Assembly: GCF_004342005.1 (NCBI RefSeq)
Contig: NZ_SMBX01000001.1
Span: 558,001-622,000, forward strand
Direction: 5' to 3'
DNA length: 64,000 nucleotides
DNA from: Paracandidimonas soli
Lineage (GTDB): Bacteria; Pseudomonadota; Gammaproteobacteria; Burkholderiales; Burkholderiaceae_B
Shown: piece after piece, positions 50,890 through 59,460 of the stretch
Layout: every line of letters begins with the position of its first letter
How positions within the stretch are numbered: position 1 is the first letter of the stretch
Position numbers and translations under genes: made by a program
Notes under the pieces: generated by a model
The model's input: only the letters and a program-made list of their open reading frames with translations
Databases searched by the model: none
Told to the model about the DNA's origin: nothing

Positions 50890-53246
50890 GGCTGCTCCTT
50901 GTCTTCTGCGGCCAGGATGGCGGATAGGATGCGCCGTGGCGTCATGGGCGTTTCGTTGATTACCGCGCCCAGCGGCCGCAATGCATCGTTGACGGCGTTG
51001 GCGATGGCCGCCGGCGCGCCGATGGCGCCGCCTTCGCCCATGCCCTTGATGCCGTATTGCGTGTAGGGGCTGGGATTGACCAGGTGTTCCACCCGCACGT
51101 CCGGCACCTCCGTAGGGCCTGGCAGGACGTAGTCCATGAAGGTCGAGGCCAGGGGCTGCCCGTAGTCGTCGAACGGCATTTCCTCCAGCAGGGCGGTGCC
51201 GATTCCCTGCGCGACCCCGCCGACGATCTGCCCTTCGACGATCATGGGATTCACGATCGTGCCGCAGTCATGCACCACGACATAGTCGAGCAGGGAGACC
51301 AGCCCGGTTTCGGCGTCCACCTCCACTTTCACGGCGTGCGAGGCATAGGAGAATGCGCCGGTGGAGATCTCGGGCTGGTAAGTGCCGGAGATTTCCAGGC
51401 CCGGGTCCTCGCCGGGAGGCAGTTCCTCGGGGTGTTGCAGCGCTGCGCGGGCGATGCGGTCCAGTCCTACGCTGCGTTCGCCGCACCATGCGGCGTTGTC
51501 GCGCAGCTGCACGTCATCTTGGGCGCATTGCAGCATGTGGGCGGCGATGCGCTTGACCTTCTCCGCCATGCGCTTGGCCACGACGCCGACCGCGCCGCCG
51601 GCCATCACCATGCTGCGCGAGGCGAACGTGCCCATGCCGTAGGGAGAGACCGCGGTGTCGCCGTGCCGCACCACGACTTTCCTGGGGTCGACGCCCAGCT
51701 CGGATGCGGCGACCTGCGCCAGCGACGTTTCCAGGCCCTGCCCGTGGTTCTGTACGGCCGAGGCGATGACCAGTCCGCCGTCGGGCATGAACTTCAGCGT
51801 GGCGGCCTCGTATCCGTAGACCTCCGTCAGCTTGCGCGTCAGCCATTCCTGCGTGCCGTGCGCCGTCTGCTCCACATAGGTGGCGAAGCCGAGGCCGATG
51901 TATTTTCCGTCGCCGCGGGGTTGTTCCTGCTCCTTGCGGATGGCGTCCTTGCCGATGAGCTCGGCCGCGCGCTTCAGGCTTTCCGGATAGTCTCCGCTGT
52001 CGTACAGGCGGCCGACGATGGTCTGGAACGGCATCTGCGTGGACTGGACCAGGTTTTCCATGCGCACGTCGTAGGGATCGCGGCCGACGGCGCGGGCGAT
52101 CTCATCGATGGTGCGCTCGATGGCGAAACAGGCGCCGGGCCGGCCGACGCCGCGGTAGGGGCCCAGCGGCGGCTTGTTGCTGGCGCTCGACAGCCCTATG
52201 CCTTCGTAGGCAGGCACGTTGTAGGGGCCGGGCACCATGCCGTTGGCCATATTGCCTTCCATGGCGGCGGACCAGGGCCAGATGGAGTAGGCGCCGGCAT
52301 CCACGACGACGCGGGACTCGATGCCGAGAATGCGTCCCCGCTCGTCCGCATAGGCGCGGATTTCGTAGTCGTGTTCGCGGGCCTGGGGCGAGGAGATCAG
52401 GTGTTCGCGGCGGTCTTCGATCCATCGGACGGGATGGCCCGTCCTCAGCGCCAGGGCGGCGATGGCGACCTCCTCCTGCTGCAGGTTGTTCTTGACGCCG
52501 AAGCCGCCGCCGACGTCGACGGCGACGACGCGCAGCTGGCGCTCCTCCAGGCCCAGCAAATCCGCCAGAATCGTGCGGATCACGTGTGGGAATTGCGTGG
52601 AGCTGTAGACCACGAGTTCGTTGAGCCGGTGGTCCCAGTAGGCCATGACGGCGCGTCCTTCCAGGGACACGACGGACTGCCGGTTCATGCGGCAATGCAT
52701 GTCCACGGTGACGTGCGCGCTGTCCCTGGCGGCCTGCAGGTCGCCGCCTTTCAGGTGATGCGTGTAGTAAAGATTGTCCGGCCATTCGGGCCGCACGCGC
52801 GGCGCATCGGACCGCAGCGCCGAGAGCATGTCGACGACGGGCGGAGACTCTTCGAAATCGATGAAAATGGACTGCGCGATATCCTCGGCATCGGCGCGAG
52901 TCTCGCCGATGCACATGGCGATGGGCTCCCCGACGAAGCGGACATGTTCGTCCGCCAGAACCGGATAGTCCGACTGCCGGAAGGCGTCGTCGCGCAGGAT
53001 GGCGCGCACCGGTTTGACCTGCCCGAGGTCGGACAGCAGGAATACCTTATCGCGACAGGACTCGTCGATATCGATCGATGTCATTCTTGCGTTGGCCGTC
53101 GGGGAACGCAGGAAGGCGACATCCTTCACGCCGTTGATTTCCAGATCGGCCAGATATTGGCCGCGTCCCTGCAGGAAGCGTTGGTCTTCGTTGCGCAGCA
53201 CCGACGCGCCGATGCCGGCATGGGTGGAAGAGGATGGCGTACTCAT
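50886..53246 (-). CDS. Molybdenum hydroxylase catalytic subunit (xanthine dehydrogenase family, CoxL-like)
   Basis: A 786-residue Mo-molybdopterin-cytosine-type catalytic chain that inserts water-derived oxygen into C-H bonds, usually next to ring nitrogen. Start at 53246 (MSTPSSSTH) gives an ATGA overlap with the RutB-like gene. Motifs: VDVGGGFGVKNNLQQEEVAI, GPYRGVGRPGACFAIER, HGQGLETSLAQVAASELG, and the catalytic base Glu738 in KGMGEGGAIGAP. It lacks the CODH signature AYRCSFR (here PYRGVGRP), so it is not a form I CO dehydrogenase despite the CoxG-like partner. The substrate is probably an N-heterocycle. Confidence 0.93.
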   Translation of the reverse strand: MSTPSSSTHAGIGASVLRNEDQRFLQGRGQYLADLEINGVKDVAFLRSPTANARMTSIDIDESCRDKVFLLSDLGQVKPVRAILRDDAFRQSDYPVLADEHVRFVGEPIAMCIGETRADAEDIAQSIFIDFEESPPVVDMLSALRSDAPRVRPEWPDNLYYTHHLKGGDLQAARDSAHVTVDMHCRMNRQSVVSLEGRAVMAYWDHRLNELVVYSSTQFPHVIRTILADLLGLEERQLRVVAVDVGGGFGVKNNLQQEEVAIAALALRTGHPVRWIEDRREHLISSPQAREHDYEIRAYADERGRILGIESRVVVDAGAYSIWPWSAAMEGNMANGMVPGPYNVPAYEGIGLSSASNKPPLGPYRGVGRPGACFAIERTIDEIARAVGRDPYDVRMENLVQSTQMPFQTIVGRLYDSGDYPESLKRAAELIGKDAIRKEQEQPRGDGKYIGLGFATYVEQTAHGTQEWLTRKLTEVYGYEAATLKFMPDGGLVIASAVQNHGQGLETSLAQVAASELGVDPRKVVVRHGDTAVSPYGMGTFASRSMVMAGGAVGVVAKRMAEKVKRIAAHMLQCAQDDVQLRDNAAWCGERSVGLDRIARAALQHPEELPPGEDPGLEISGTYQPEISTGAFSYASHAVKVEVDAETGLVSLLDYVVVHDCGTIVNPMIVEGQIVGGVAQGIGTALLEEMPFDDYGQPLASTFMDYVLPGPTEVPDVRVEHLVNPSPYTQYGIKGMGEGGAIGAPAAIANAVNDALRPLGAVINETPMTPRRILSAILAAEDKEQP

Positions 53247-53926
53247 AGTCCCTCCAGCAGCGCGACGATCTCTTCCGTCGTGGTGGTCCACCCGAAGAAT
53301 GTGCGAATGTTGAACACGGATGCGTCGTAGATGGACTGGCCGCCGGCTTGCGCGGTGGCGTCCTCGACCATGACGGCGAAGAACTCACGGTGGAATGCGT
53401 CGCGGACCGCGGTTTCCACGCAGACATTGGTATTGACGCCGACGAAGATCACTGTGTGGATGCCATGCGCGTGCAGCATCATTTCCAGGTTGGTTCCCGC
53501 GAACGCGCTGTAGCGCGGCTTCTCGACGATGGGCTCGCCGGGCAGGGGAGCCAGCGGCTCGACGATGGCATGGTCCCAGGTGCCGCGGATCAGCAACTGG
53601 GCGCCTGGATGCTTGCGCATGTATTTCAGCGGATTGGACTTGTGCCACATGGGCGAACAGGTCGTTCCGGCCTCGGCCAGCCCGGGGTTCCAGCCGTTCC
53701 TGACATGGATGACCATCATGCCGGCGGCGCGTGCCGCGCTGACGACGCGCGAGGCGCGCTGGATGACGGCTTCGCTTTGGGAAATGTCGAATCCCATCAG
53801 GTCCAGGTAGCCGCCTTTGGACAAGTAGCCGTTCTGCATGTCGATGACGATCACGGCTGTGCCCTGGCGGCTTGTTTCCAGCGGTTCGGGAAGCGTCGGC
53901 AAACGCAATGTTTTGCAAGCTGTCAT
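53243..53926 (-). CDS. Isochorismatase-family amidohydrolase, RutB-like
   Basis: A 227-residue cysteine hydrolase. Catalytic triad: Asp29 (VIVIDMQNGYLSKGGYLDL), Lys136 (VEKPRYSAF), Cys169 (VNTNVCVETA). The N-terminal NGYLSKGGYLDLMGFDIS pattern is very like RutB, the ureidoacrylate amidohydrolase of pyrimidine catabolism, and also like other ureido or amide hydrolases. Position at the head of the operon, directly before the hydroxylase genes, suggests cleavage of an amide or ureido bond of the ring-opened product. Substrate inferred only. Confidence 0.9.
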   Translation of the reverse strand: MTACKTLRLPTLPEPLETSRQGTAVIVIDMQNGYLSKGGYLDLMGFDISQSEAVIQRASRVVSAARAAGMMVIHVRNGWNPGLAEAGTTCSPMWHKSNPLKYMRKHPGAQLLIRGTWDHAIVEPLAPLPGEPIVEKPRYSAFAGTNLEMMLHAHGIHTVIFVGVNTNVCVETAVRDAFHREFFAVMVEDATAQAGGQSIYDASVFNIRTFFGWTTTTEEIVALLEGL

Positions 53927-53955
53927 GGTTGGATCCGCAGGTAGGGAAATGTGGG

Positions 53956-53983
53956 ACGGCGGCAGTGGTGACGCTGCCGCCGT
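53956..53983 (-). promoter_or_regulatory. Intercistronic hairpin after the binding-protein gene
   Basis: ACGGCGGCAG / CTGCCGCCGT with an 8-base loop between the receptor stop (54000) and the RutB-like start (53926). There is no U-run. Such a stem may stabilise the receptor mRNA so that it is made in excess over the rest of the operon. Confidence 0.5.
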
Positions 53984-53999
53984 GTCGGCGCATTGCGGC

Positions 54000-55124
54000 T
54001 CAGCCGCCGGTCATGGCGATGTAGGGAGCAAGGCTCTGGCGGATGGTGGCGAGCTCGCTGTCCTCTATGCGCAGCTTGCCCACGAACCGGTTCGTGGCGA
54101 TCTGTTCCGCCTTGGGAAGAGGAGCGCCTTCGGGCAGGGCGCCCGCATCGGCGGCCATCTTGATCATGGCGTCGATTTTTGCGAGGTCGCTGTGGCCCAT
54201 GCCGTGAGTGAACATCTCTTCGCCCATCATGGTGGCCTGAGCCAGGCCCTGGGAGAGAATGGCGTTTTCCTTCCCGCCCTTCGTCAGTCCGATCTCCGGC
54301 TGTTCCTTGTACAGGATCTCCAGGGATTCTTCCGGGTTCTTCAGCGTGTAGATGACGGACTCCAGAATGCCGTCGACGACCGCCTGACAGAGTTCTGGAT
54401 CCGACTCCACGGTTTTTGTGGGCGCAATGATCTGCGAGGCATACAGGTTGACGCCGTATTTGCTCCAGGGGATGAAGCGCACGTCCACGCCCAGCGATTT
54501 CAGCACGGGCAGGCTGGAAGTGGCGATGCCGGTGGTGGCGTCGACCTGCTTCTCGATCAGCGCGCGTTCGACCATGCGGGCATCCAGTTGCTGGCGCGTG
54601 GTCTTGGACAGGTCGATGCCGGTCTTTTCGGCGAAGGCCGGCCAGTATGGTGCCTCGGCGGAGGTGGCGACGATGCCGATGCGCTTGCCGGTAAGATCTT
54701 TAGGGTCCTGGATGGGAGAGTCGGCCAGGACGATGTTGCCCATCGTGGAGTCATAGGCCACCGTGGACAATATCTGCAGCGGCAGGCCGCGGGCGATATT
54801 GACCAGCACGCCACCGAAAAACACGACGCCCAGGTCGAACTGGCCGTTGCCGACCGCCTGCGCGGCGGCTACCGAGCCATTGCCTCGCGAAACGGACAGA
54901 TTGATGCCTCGCGATGAGAAAAAGCCTTTTTGCTTGCCGACGATGGGCCAGAAATTGGAGCCATTGACGACCCAGGGCAGAGTGATGCTGATGTTGCGGG
55001 TGCGGGCGATGGCCGGCATGCCGATCAGTCCCGTTCCAAGCGCCATGCCGGCCGCTGCGGTTTTGAGTACGTCGCGGCGGCTGATGCCGCCGGAGAGGTT
55101 TTTCTTGTGTGCTGCAGTGTCCAT
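54000..55124 (-). CDS. ABC transporter substrate-binding protein, NMT1/THI5-like, Tat-exported
   Basis: A 374-residue receptor. Start at 55124 (MDTAAHKK) has CTGGAGCATGAA upstream. Tat signal SRRDVLKTAAAG with hydrophobic stretch to PAIARTR. Mature part: ISITLPWVVNGSNFWPIVGK, GINLSVSRGNGSVAAAQAVG, FDLGVVFFGGVLVNIARG, DLTGKRIGIVATSAEAPYWP. This family binds nitrate, taurine, sulfonates or pyrimidines such as thiamine precursors. First gene of the twelve-gene cluster, downstream of the GTATACGGA array. Ligand is presumably the heterocycle degraded by the cluster. Confidence 0.92.
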   Translation of the reverse strand: MDTAAHKKNLSGGISRRDVLKTAAAGMALGTGLIGMPAIARTRNISITLPWVVNGSNFWPIVGKQKGFFSSRGINLSVSRGNGSVAAAQAVGNGQFDLGVVFFGGVLVNIARGLPLQILSTVAYDSTMGNIVLADSPIQDPKDLTGKRIGIVATSAEAPYWPAFAEKTGIDLSKTTRQQLDARMVERALIEKQVDATTGIATSSLPVLKSLGVDVRFIPWSKYGVNLYASQIIAPTKTVESDPELCQAVVDGILESVIYTLKNPEESLEILYKEQPEIGLTKGGKENAILSQGLAQATMMGEEMFTHGMGHSDLAKIDAMIKMAADAGALPEGAPLPKAEQIATNRFVGKLRIEDSELATIRQSLAPYIAMTGG

Positions 55125-55180
55125 TTCATGCTCCAGAGGTGGTGAATGGCTAAAGAAACTGCGCAAGAGTATCCGAAATC

Positions 55181-55225
55181 GTATACGGATTTGAGCAAGT
55201 ATACGGAAGAAATATGGTATACGGA
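55181..55225. promoter_or_regulatory. Three GTATACGGA direct repeats, 18 bp apart: probable GntR operator
   Basis: GTATACGGA occurs at 55181, 55199 and 55217, exact and in strict 18-bp phase, with a degenerate GTATCCGAA at 55169. They lie 57-101 bases before the first gene of the cluster, and one repeat supplies TATACT as a possible minus-strand -10. Regular spacing and self-complementary GTATAC cores suit cooperative binding by the FadR-type GntR protein encoded in the operon. Confidence 0.75.
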
Positions 55226-55397
55226 ATCGGATAATCCCTTATAAGCGCAAGGGTTGGAAAGCAATAACCGTGCCATGCAGGCTCCCAGGGGAAGAGGAGG
55301 CCGGCAGGCTGGAATTTCGGGCTCGTGGCGTTATGTTGGTGCGTATCGAGAGGCAACTCCCGCACCGGAATGGCGCGGGATGATTGGCCGGACAGCG

Positions 55398-56114
55398 TCA
55401 CGGCAAGGGCGCCCAGCCATCGGGAACAGCTTGCAGCAATGGGCTGTCGAATACATGGACCAGGCGTTGCGCCCGTTCCGGCCCCAGCTTGTCCCGCCAG
55501 ACGCTGCTCTGCCGCATGACGACGCCGCAGGCGACGACCTCATCGGCCAGCGACTCGATCATGTCCCAGGGCGCCTTGAGCGTATTGCCGCTGCTGATGG
55601 CATCGTCGATCAGCACGACGCGCTTGCCGCGCACGAGAGGCACGAGGTTCGGGTCCAGGTAGACGCGTTTCCCGGGGGCGGGAGACGTGATCGAGGATAC
55701 GCTTCCGGACAGTTCGTCGTCGTACCAGAATTTCCGGGAGTAGCCCAGCGCCACGTAGCGGGCCTTGCCCAGGTGTCGGGCGACCGTGGGAGCGAAGGTC
55801 AGTCCCAGCGTGGGCAGTCCGATGACGGTATCCGGCTGCAACGGCGCCAGCTGTTGAGCAAGCATCAGCGCCAGGGCTTCCGCGACATCGAAGGACGCCT
55901 GCGTACAGATCAGGGAAGCGGCTGCCCGGGATGGATTGTCCCGGAATGGCCGGATGGGCAGCATCAGGAATCGTCCGTCGGGAAGGCGGGCCGGGTAGCC
56001 GTAGCGCCATGGCGGGGACAGTTCTTGCGGCCCAAGCGCATCGCCAGGCAGGATCTGCTGCCAATAGTCCGTGGTCGGCTCGGTGAAGTGCGAGGTCGGT
56101 GCAGTAAATGTCAC
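55398..56114 (-). CDS. Type I phosphoribosyltransferase-family protein
   Basis: A 238-residue protein with the PRPP-binding motif VVLIDDAISSGNT (residues about 165-177) after TVIGLPTLGLTFAPTVARHL and GYSRKFWYDDEL. The fold is that of purine/pyrimidine or orotate-type transferases. The N-terminal 60 residues (PLPIRPF, YGYPARLPDGRFLML region) are not part of the core. The role may be salvage of a base, or it may be a regulatory PRTase-like protein. It ends 173 bases upstream of the operator of the heterocycle cluster, on the same strand, but is separately placed; a link to nucleobase-like compounds is tempting but unproven. Confidence 0.85.
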   Translation of the reverse strand: MTFTAPTSHFTEPTTDYWQQILPGDALGPQELSPPWRYGYPARLPDGRFLMLPIRPFRDNPSRAAASLICTQASFDVAEALALMLAQQLAPLQPDTVIGLPTLGLTFAPTVARHLGKARYVALGYSRKFWYDDELSGSVSSITSPAPGKRVYLDPNLVPLVRGKRVVLIDDAISSGNTLKAPWDMIESLADEVVACGVVMRQSSVWRDKLGPERAQRLVHVFDSPLLQAVPDGWAPLP

Positions 56115-56290
56115 GGTCGGAATGTCACGGTCGTTGTGGAACCAATGAAAGGGGCCTATTCTACTGTACTAGTCTGGCGCTGGGGGATCCGGTTTTCCCC
56201 TCGCTGAAAATGACGGTCGTGCCTTCGCCCTGGCGCATCTGAGCGTGATGGGCGTTTTGATTTTTGCTGTTTCATGACGGAGGAATACAT

Positions 56291-57184
56291 ATGCCGCAAC
56301 CACTTCAGGATTTACCGTGGCGCGCCCTGGACCGGGAGGCATTGGAATTTCATTTCAATCCCCGGGTGTCGGTGCCCGACTTCGCCCGCTACGACCAGGA
56401 ACGCACGGGGTTGAACGAGGCTGCGCTGGCGGAGTGTTCCCCCTGGCTGGACATCCCCTATGGCGACCATCCTTTGCACAGTCTCGACATCTATCCGGCG
56501 CAACCGGGGGCCGGCGGCGAGGAGGGCGCTGTGCATGTCTTTTTCCATGGCGGCTATTGGCGCGCGCTGGACAAGGCGAACTTCGCCTTCATCGGCGGAG
56601 CGCTGGCCGAACGGGGAATCACGACGGTCATCCCCAACTATGAGCTGTGTCCGGCATCGACGCTGGACGAGGTCGTGGCTTCCGCCCGGGCGGCCTTTGC
56701 CTGGATCTGCGCCAATATCCATCGCTACGGCGCAAGCCGGGACAAGATCAGCCTTTCGGGGCATTCGGCCGGCGCGCATCTGTCGGCAGCCATCCTGTCG
56801 GCCGACTGGAACGGCGACCCTTCAATTCCGTCCGCATTGACTGGCGTGCTGCTGGTCAGCGGCGTTTTCGATCCTTCTCCGGCAATGATGACCAGCCTGA
56901 ACGACGACCTGCGCCTGAGCAGGGAAATGGCGGATCGCAATAATATGGAGAACTGTACGCCGCGGCTCAAGGCGCCGGTGACGCTGGTGGCGGGGGCATT
57001 GGAGCCGGCGCACTGGCAGGACATGACGGTGCGGTATGCGGAACAACTGCGCCGAGCGGGCTATGCGCAGGTGGATATGCACATGTTGCCGGGCTGTCAT
57101 CACTTCAACATCCTGGATGGCTATCTGGACGAACACGGGATCATGCGGAAGGCGATTCCGGGAGCTGCCGGCGATCCTTCGTAG
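56291..57184 (+). CDS. Alpha/beta hydrolase, kynurenine-formamidase / esterase-like
   Basis: A 297-residue cytosolic hydrolase. Start at 56291 is set by GGAGGAATACAT. Oxyanion motif VHVFFHGGYWRALDK, nucleophile Ser in SLSGHSAGAHLSAA, and a late His in LPGCHHFNILDG form the triad region. The HGGYWR motif is typical of arylformamidase-like enzymes that cleave N-formyl amides or esters. Divergent from the phosphoribosyltransferase gene and upstream of the symporter, it may take part in the same amide catabolism (inference). Confidence 0.87.
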   Translation: MPQPLQDLPWRALDREALEFHFNPRVSVPDFARYDQERTGLNEAALAECSPWLDIPYGDHPLHSLDIYPAQPGAGGEEGAVHVFFHGGYWRALDKANFAFIGGALAERGITTVIPNYELCPASTLDEVVASARAAFAWICANIHRYGASRDKISLSGHSAGAHLSAAILSADWNGDPSIPSALTGVLLVSGVFDPSPAMMTSLNDDLRLSREMADRNNMENCTPRLKAPVTLVAGALEPAHWQDMTVRYAEQLRRAGYAQVDMHMLPGCHHFNILDGYLDEHGIMRKAIPGAAGDPS

Positions 57185-57303
57185 AGCGGCTTTGTAGCGC
57201 CAGGCCGATCCGCCCAAGCCTGAGGGCGCACTTTTGGAAGAAGAAAAGCACTTTCGTGCATCTGCTGGTTTTTAGCGCAGGATATTTGTGCTACAATCAT
57301 TCG

Positions 57304-57347
57304 AGTTGAAATTATTATATCAACAATCATTCTGATTGATTTCAACT
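57304..57347. promoter_or_regulatory. Inverted repeat in the AT-rich symporter control region
   Basis: Perfect 9-bp arms AGTTGAAAT and ATTTCAACT, 26 bp apart, about 410 bases upstream of the symporter gene and 120 past the hydrolase stop. Regulator binding or a promoter region is possible. Confidence 0.35.
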
Positions 57348-57560
57348 GACCGGTTTTCGCAGGGGGAGCGGAATCCGGAAAGCAGGGCAATTCGCATGAT
57401 CCGCCTGGCCGGGATATGCCCATTCATCCCGCAGGCTCCCCGGAGATATGGCATCCGCCACTATCGGCATAAGCCGATGGCTGGACAGGCTTTGGCCGTC
57501 GCCCGGTCAGTCGATTCAAATCCCTTTGCGCAATCCATGAATTGCCAAGGGCGATTTTTT

Positions 57561-57630
57561 GCCGCCGGGCCGCCCCAAGGCAAAAAGCACCCCCTCGGGG
57601 GGCAGCAAGCCGAAGGCGCAGCGTGGGGGC
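57561..57630 (+). repeat. Dispersed GC-rich intergenic repeat, copy 3
   Basis: GCCGCCGGGCCGCCCCAAGG then a CCCCCTCGGGGGG stem, GCAGCAAGCCGAAGGCGCAG and CGTGGGGGC. First of a tandem pair with 77-bp period. Confidence 0.85.
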
Positions 57631-57637
57631 CTTTTTT

Positions 57638-57708
57638 GCCGCCGGGCCGCTCCCTAGGCAAAAAGCGCCCCCTTGGGGGGCAGCAAGCCGAAGGCGCAGC
57701 GTGGGGGC
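57638..57708 (+). repeat. Dispersed GC-rich intergenic repeat, copy 4
   Basis: Second of the tandem pair, nearly identical to copy 3 (GCTCCCTAGGCAAAAAGC in place of GCCCCAAGGCAAAAAGC), ending 46 bases before the symporter start. Confidence 0.85.
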
Positions 57709-57753
57709 ATTTTTTGCCGCCATATCTCGCAGTAATGCAAGGAATCGCAGCAA

Positions 57754-59460
57754 ATGCAGGAAAGTGCTTTTTATCAGTTGTCGACTTCGACGGCGATCCT
57801 ATTGCTGGTCGGGTTTTATGTCCTGACCTTCCTGATGTCTCTGACCATCGTGCGGCGCAACGAAAACGCAGACGCCTACATGGTGTCCAACAGCGCCATC
57901 GGCTTCGGCATGGCGGCTGCCAGCATGATGGCGACCTGGATATGGGCGGCATCGTTCTATGCCAGCGCTACGTCGGGTTACCGTTATGGGCTGTCCGGGC
58001 CCATTCACTACGGCATGTGGGGCGCGTTGATGATTCTATTCATCTATCCCTTCGGCCGCCGTTTCCGCGAACTGGCGCCCGAGGCTCACACGCTGGCCGA
58101 GGTCATGCACGCTCGCCACGGCAGTTCCAGCCAGATGATCATGGCCGTGTCCAACCTGGTGGGAAGCTGCATCAGCCTGATGGTCAATTTCAGCGCGGCG
58201 GGAGCCTTGGTGGCGGTTCTGTCACCCCTGAGCTTCATCCAGGGTGTCATCATCGCGGGCGTAGGCGTACTGGCTTATACATTGTGGTCCGGCTTTCGCG
58301 CTTCGGTCATGACGGACTTCGCGCAGTTGGTCGCCATGATTGTATGCGCCGCGGTCATCATTCCCATGGTGTATTTCAGCGCGGGAGGCAGCGAATTGCT
58401 GCAGACTGGCATGAGCCGGCTGACCGAAGAACAGGCCAGCCTGTTCTCGAAGACAGCCTTTCTGGAACAGGGGGCGCCATTTTTCGTTGCCGTGCTGGCC
58501 TACGCCATCGGCAACCAGACTATCGCCCAGCGCCTGTTTGCCGTGCGACAGGATCTGATCAAGCCGACTTTCATTACCGCCACTCTGGGCTACGGCGCAA
58601 TCGTGATCGGCCTGGGCATGATCGGTCTGCTGGCGTTGATGGCGGGCGTCGTACCCATTGACGGCGATACGAACAACCTGATTCCGCAGATGGCTTCGAC
58701 CTATCTGCCTCCGTTCGCGATCGGTATGTTCTTCATCCTGGTGGTGGGGTCGCTGTCCTCGACCGCCGATTCTGACCTGTCCGCGCTGTCGGCCATCATG
58801 ATGACCGATGTCTACGGCAAGAATCTCGCGCGCGGACGGCCCAACCCCAGGTTGATGCTGTTGCTGGGCCGCGTCACCATGATCGTGGCCACAGTGCTGG
58901 GTATCGTGTTCGCCAGCCTGAGGCTGGACATCCTGGTGGTGCTGGTGTTCGTCGGCGCCCTGTGGGGAGCCATCGTATTTCCCGTCATTGCCAGCTTCTA
59001 CTGGGATCGCGTGACCAACCGGGCGTTCACATCGTCGGTTCTGGTTGCGGTGAGCCTGTTCTGCATTGCGCGCTTCGAGCTGCTGCCTGTGCAGGGCATG
59101 TTCGCCGCTATGCTGGAAATCATAGCTATCGTCGGCGCCGGAGTCGTCATCGGGCTGATGGCGTTCGGTTTCCTGGGCAAGCGCATCGGCCTTGCGGCCG
59201 GCGCAGCCACCATGGTGGTTCTGGCTCCCTATGCGTTCGGCGAATTGCGTCACTACCTGGTATTGCTGAGTTCCCTGGCCGCCTATGGCGCCAGTGCAAT
59301 TGTTTGCGTGAGCGTGAGCCTGCGCAGCAACGAGCGATTCGATTTCAGCCAGCTTTCCCGTCGCGTGCGCAGTTTCCACGATGAGAGAGGCGGGCAAAGT
59401 GCCGCGGCTGTCCGGATCGCACCCTCTTCTTCACCTCTTATGGAAGGAGCGAAATCATGA
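57754..59460 (+). CDS. Sodium:solute symporter family transporter
   Basis: A 568-residue inner-membrane protein with about 13 hydrophobic helices. SSS pattern: NSAIGFGMAAASMMATWIWA, SASFYASATSG-like stretch, MTDFAQLVAMIVCAAVI, AYAIGNQTIAQRLFAVRQ, SLSSTADSDLSALSAIMMTD (sodium-site segment). It resembles urea/polyamine-type members more than proline or pantothenate ones, but the substrate is open. AAGGAATCGC lies before the ATG. Stop overlaps the ATG of a 43-codon partner gene. Confidence 0.9.
   Translation: MQESAFYQLSTSTAILLLVGFYVLTFLMSLTIVRRNENADAYMVSNSAIGFGMAAASMMATWIWAASFYASATSGYRYGLSGPIHYGMWGALMILFIYPFGRRFRELAPEAHTLAEVMHARHGSSSQMIMAVSNLVGSCISLMVNFSAAGALVAVLSPLSFIQGVIIAGVGVLAYTLWSGFRASVMTDFAQLVAMIVCAAVIIPMVYFSAGGSELLQTGMSRLTEEQASLFSKTAFLEQGAPFFVAVLAYAIGNQTIAQRLFAVRQDLIKPTFITATLGYGAIVIGLGMIGLLALMAGVVPIDGDTNNLIPQMASTYLPPFAIGMFFILVVGSLSSTADSDLSALSAIMMTDVYGKNLARGRPNPRLMLLLGRVTMIVATVLGIVFASLRLDILVVLVFVGALWGAIVFPVIASFYWDRVTNRAFTSSVLVAVSLFCIARFELLPVQGMFAAMLEIIAIVGAGVVIGLMAFGFLGKRIGLAAGAATMVVLAPYAFGELRHYLVLLSSLAAYGASAIVCVSVSLRSNERFDFSQLSRRVRSFHDERGGQSAAAVRIAPSSSPLMEGAKS

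Larger units (their letters stand above)
57185..57753 (+). other. Gene-poor interval holding repeats and an AT-rich control region
   Basis: No convincing coding frame. Contents: an AT-rich block (57290-57345) with AGTTGAAAT inverted against ATTTCAACT (57304-57312 and 57339-57347) and two CAATCATTC copies, then a GC-rich stretch, then two tandem dispersed repeats running up to the symporter start. Confidence 0.7.

Noticed and set aside
49514-53246. Carbon-monoxide dehydrogenase
   Set aside because: The catalytic chain lacks the AYRCSFR loop of form I CODH, and the operon is full of amide and ureido hydrolases.
51057-53330. Long plus-strand open frame opposite the hydroxylase catalytic subunit
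   Set aside because: Shadow of a well-supported coding frame; no domains recognised.
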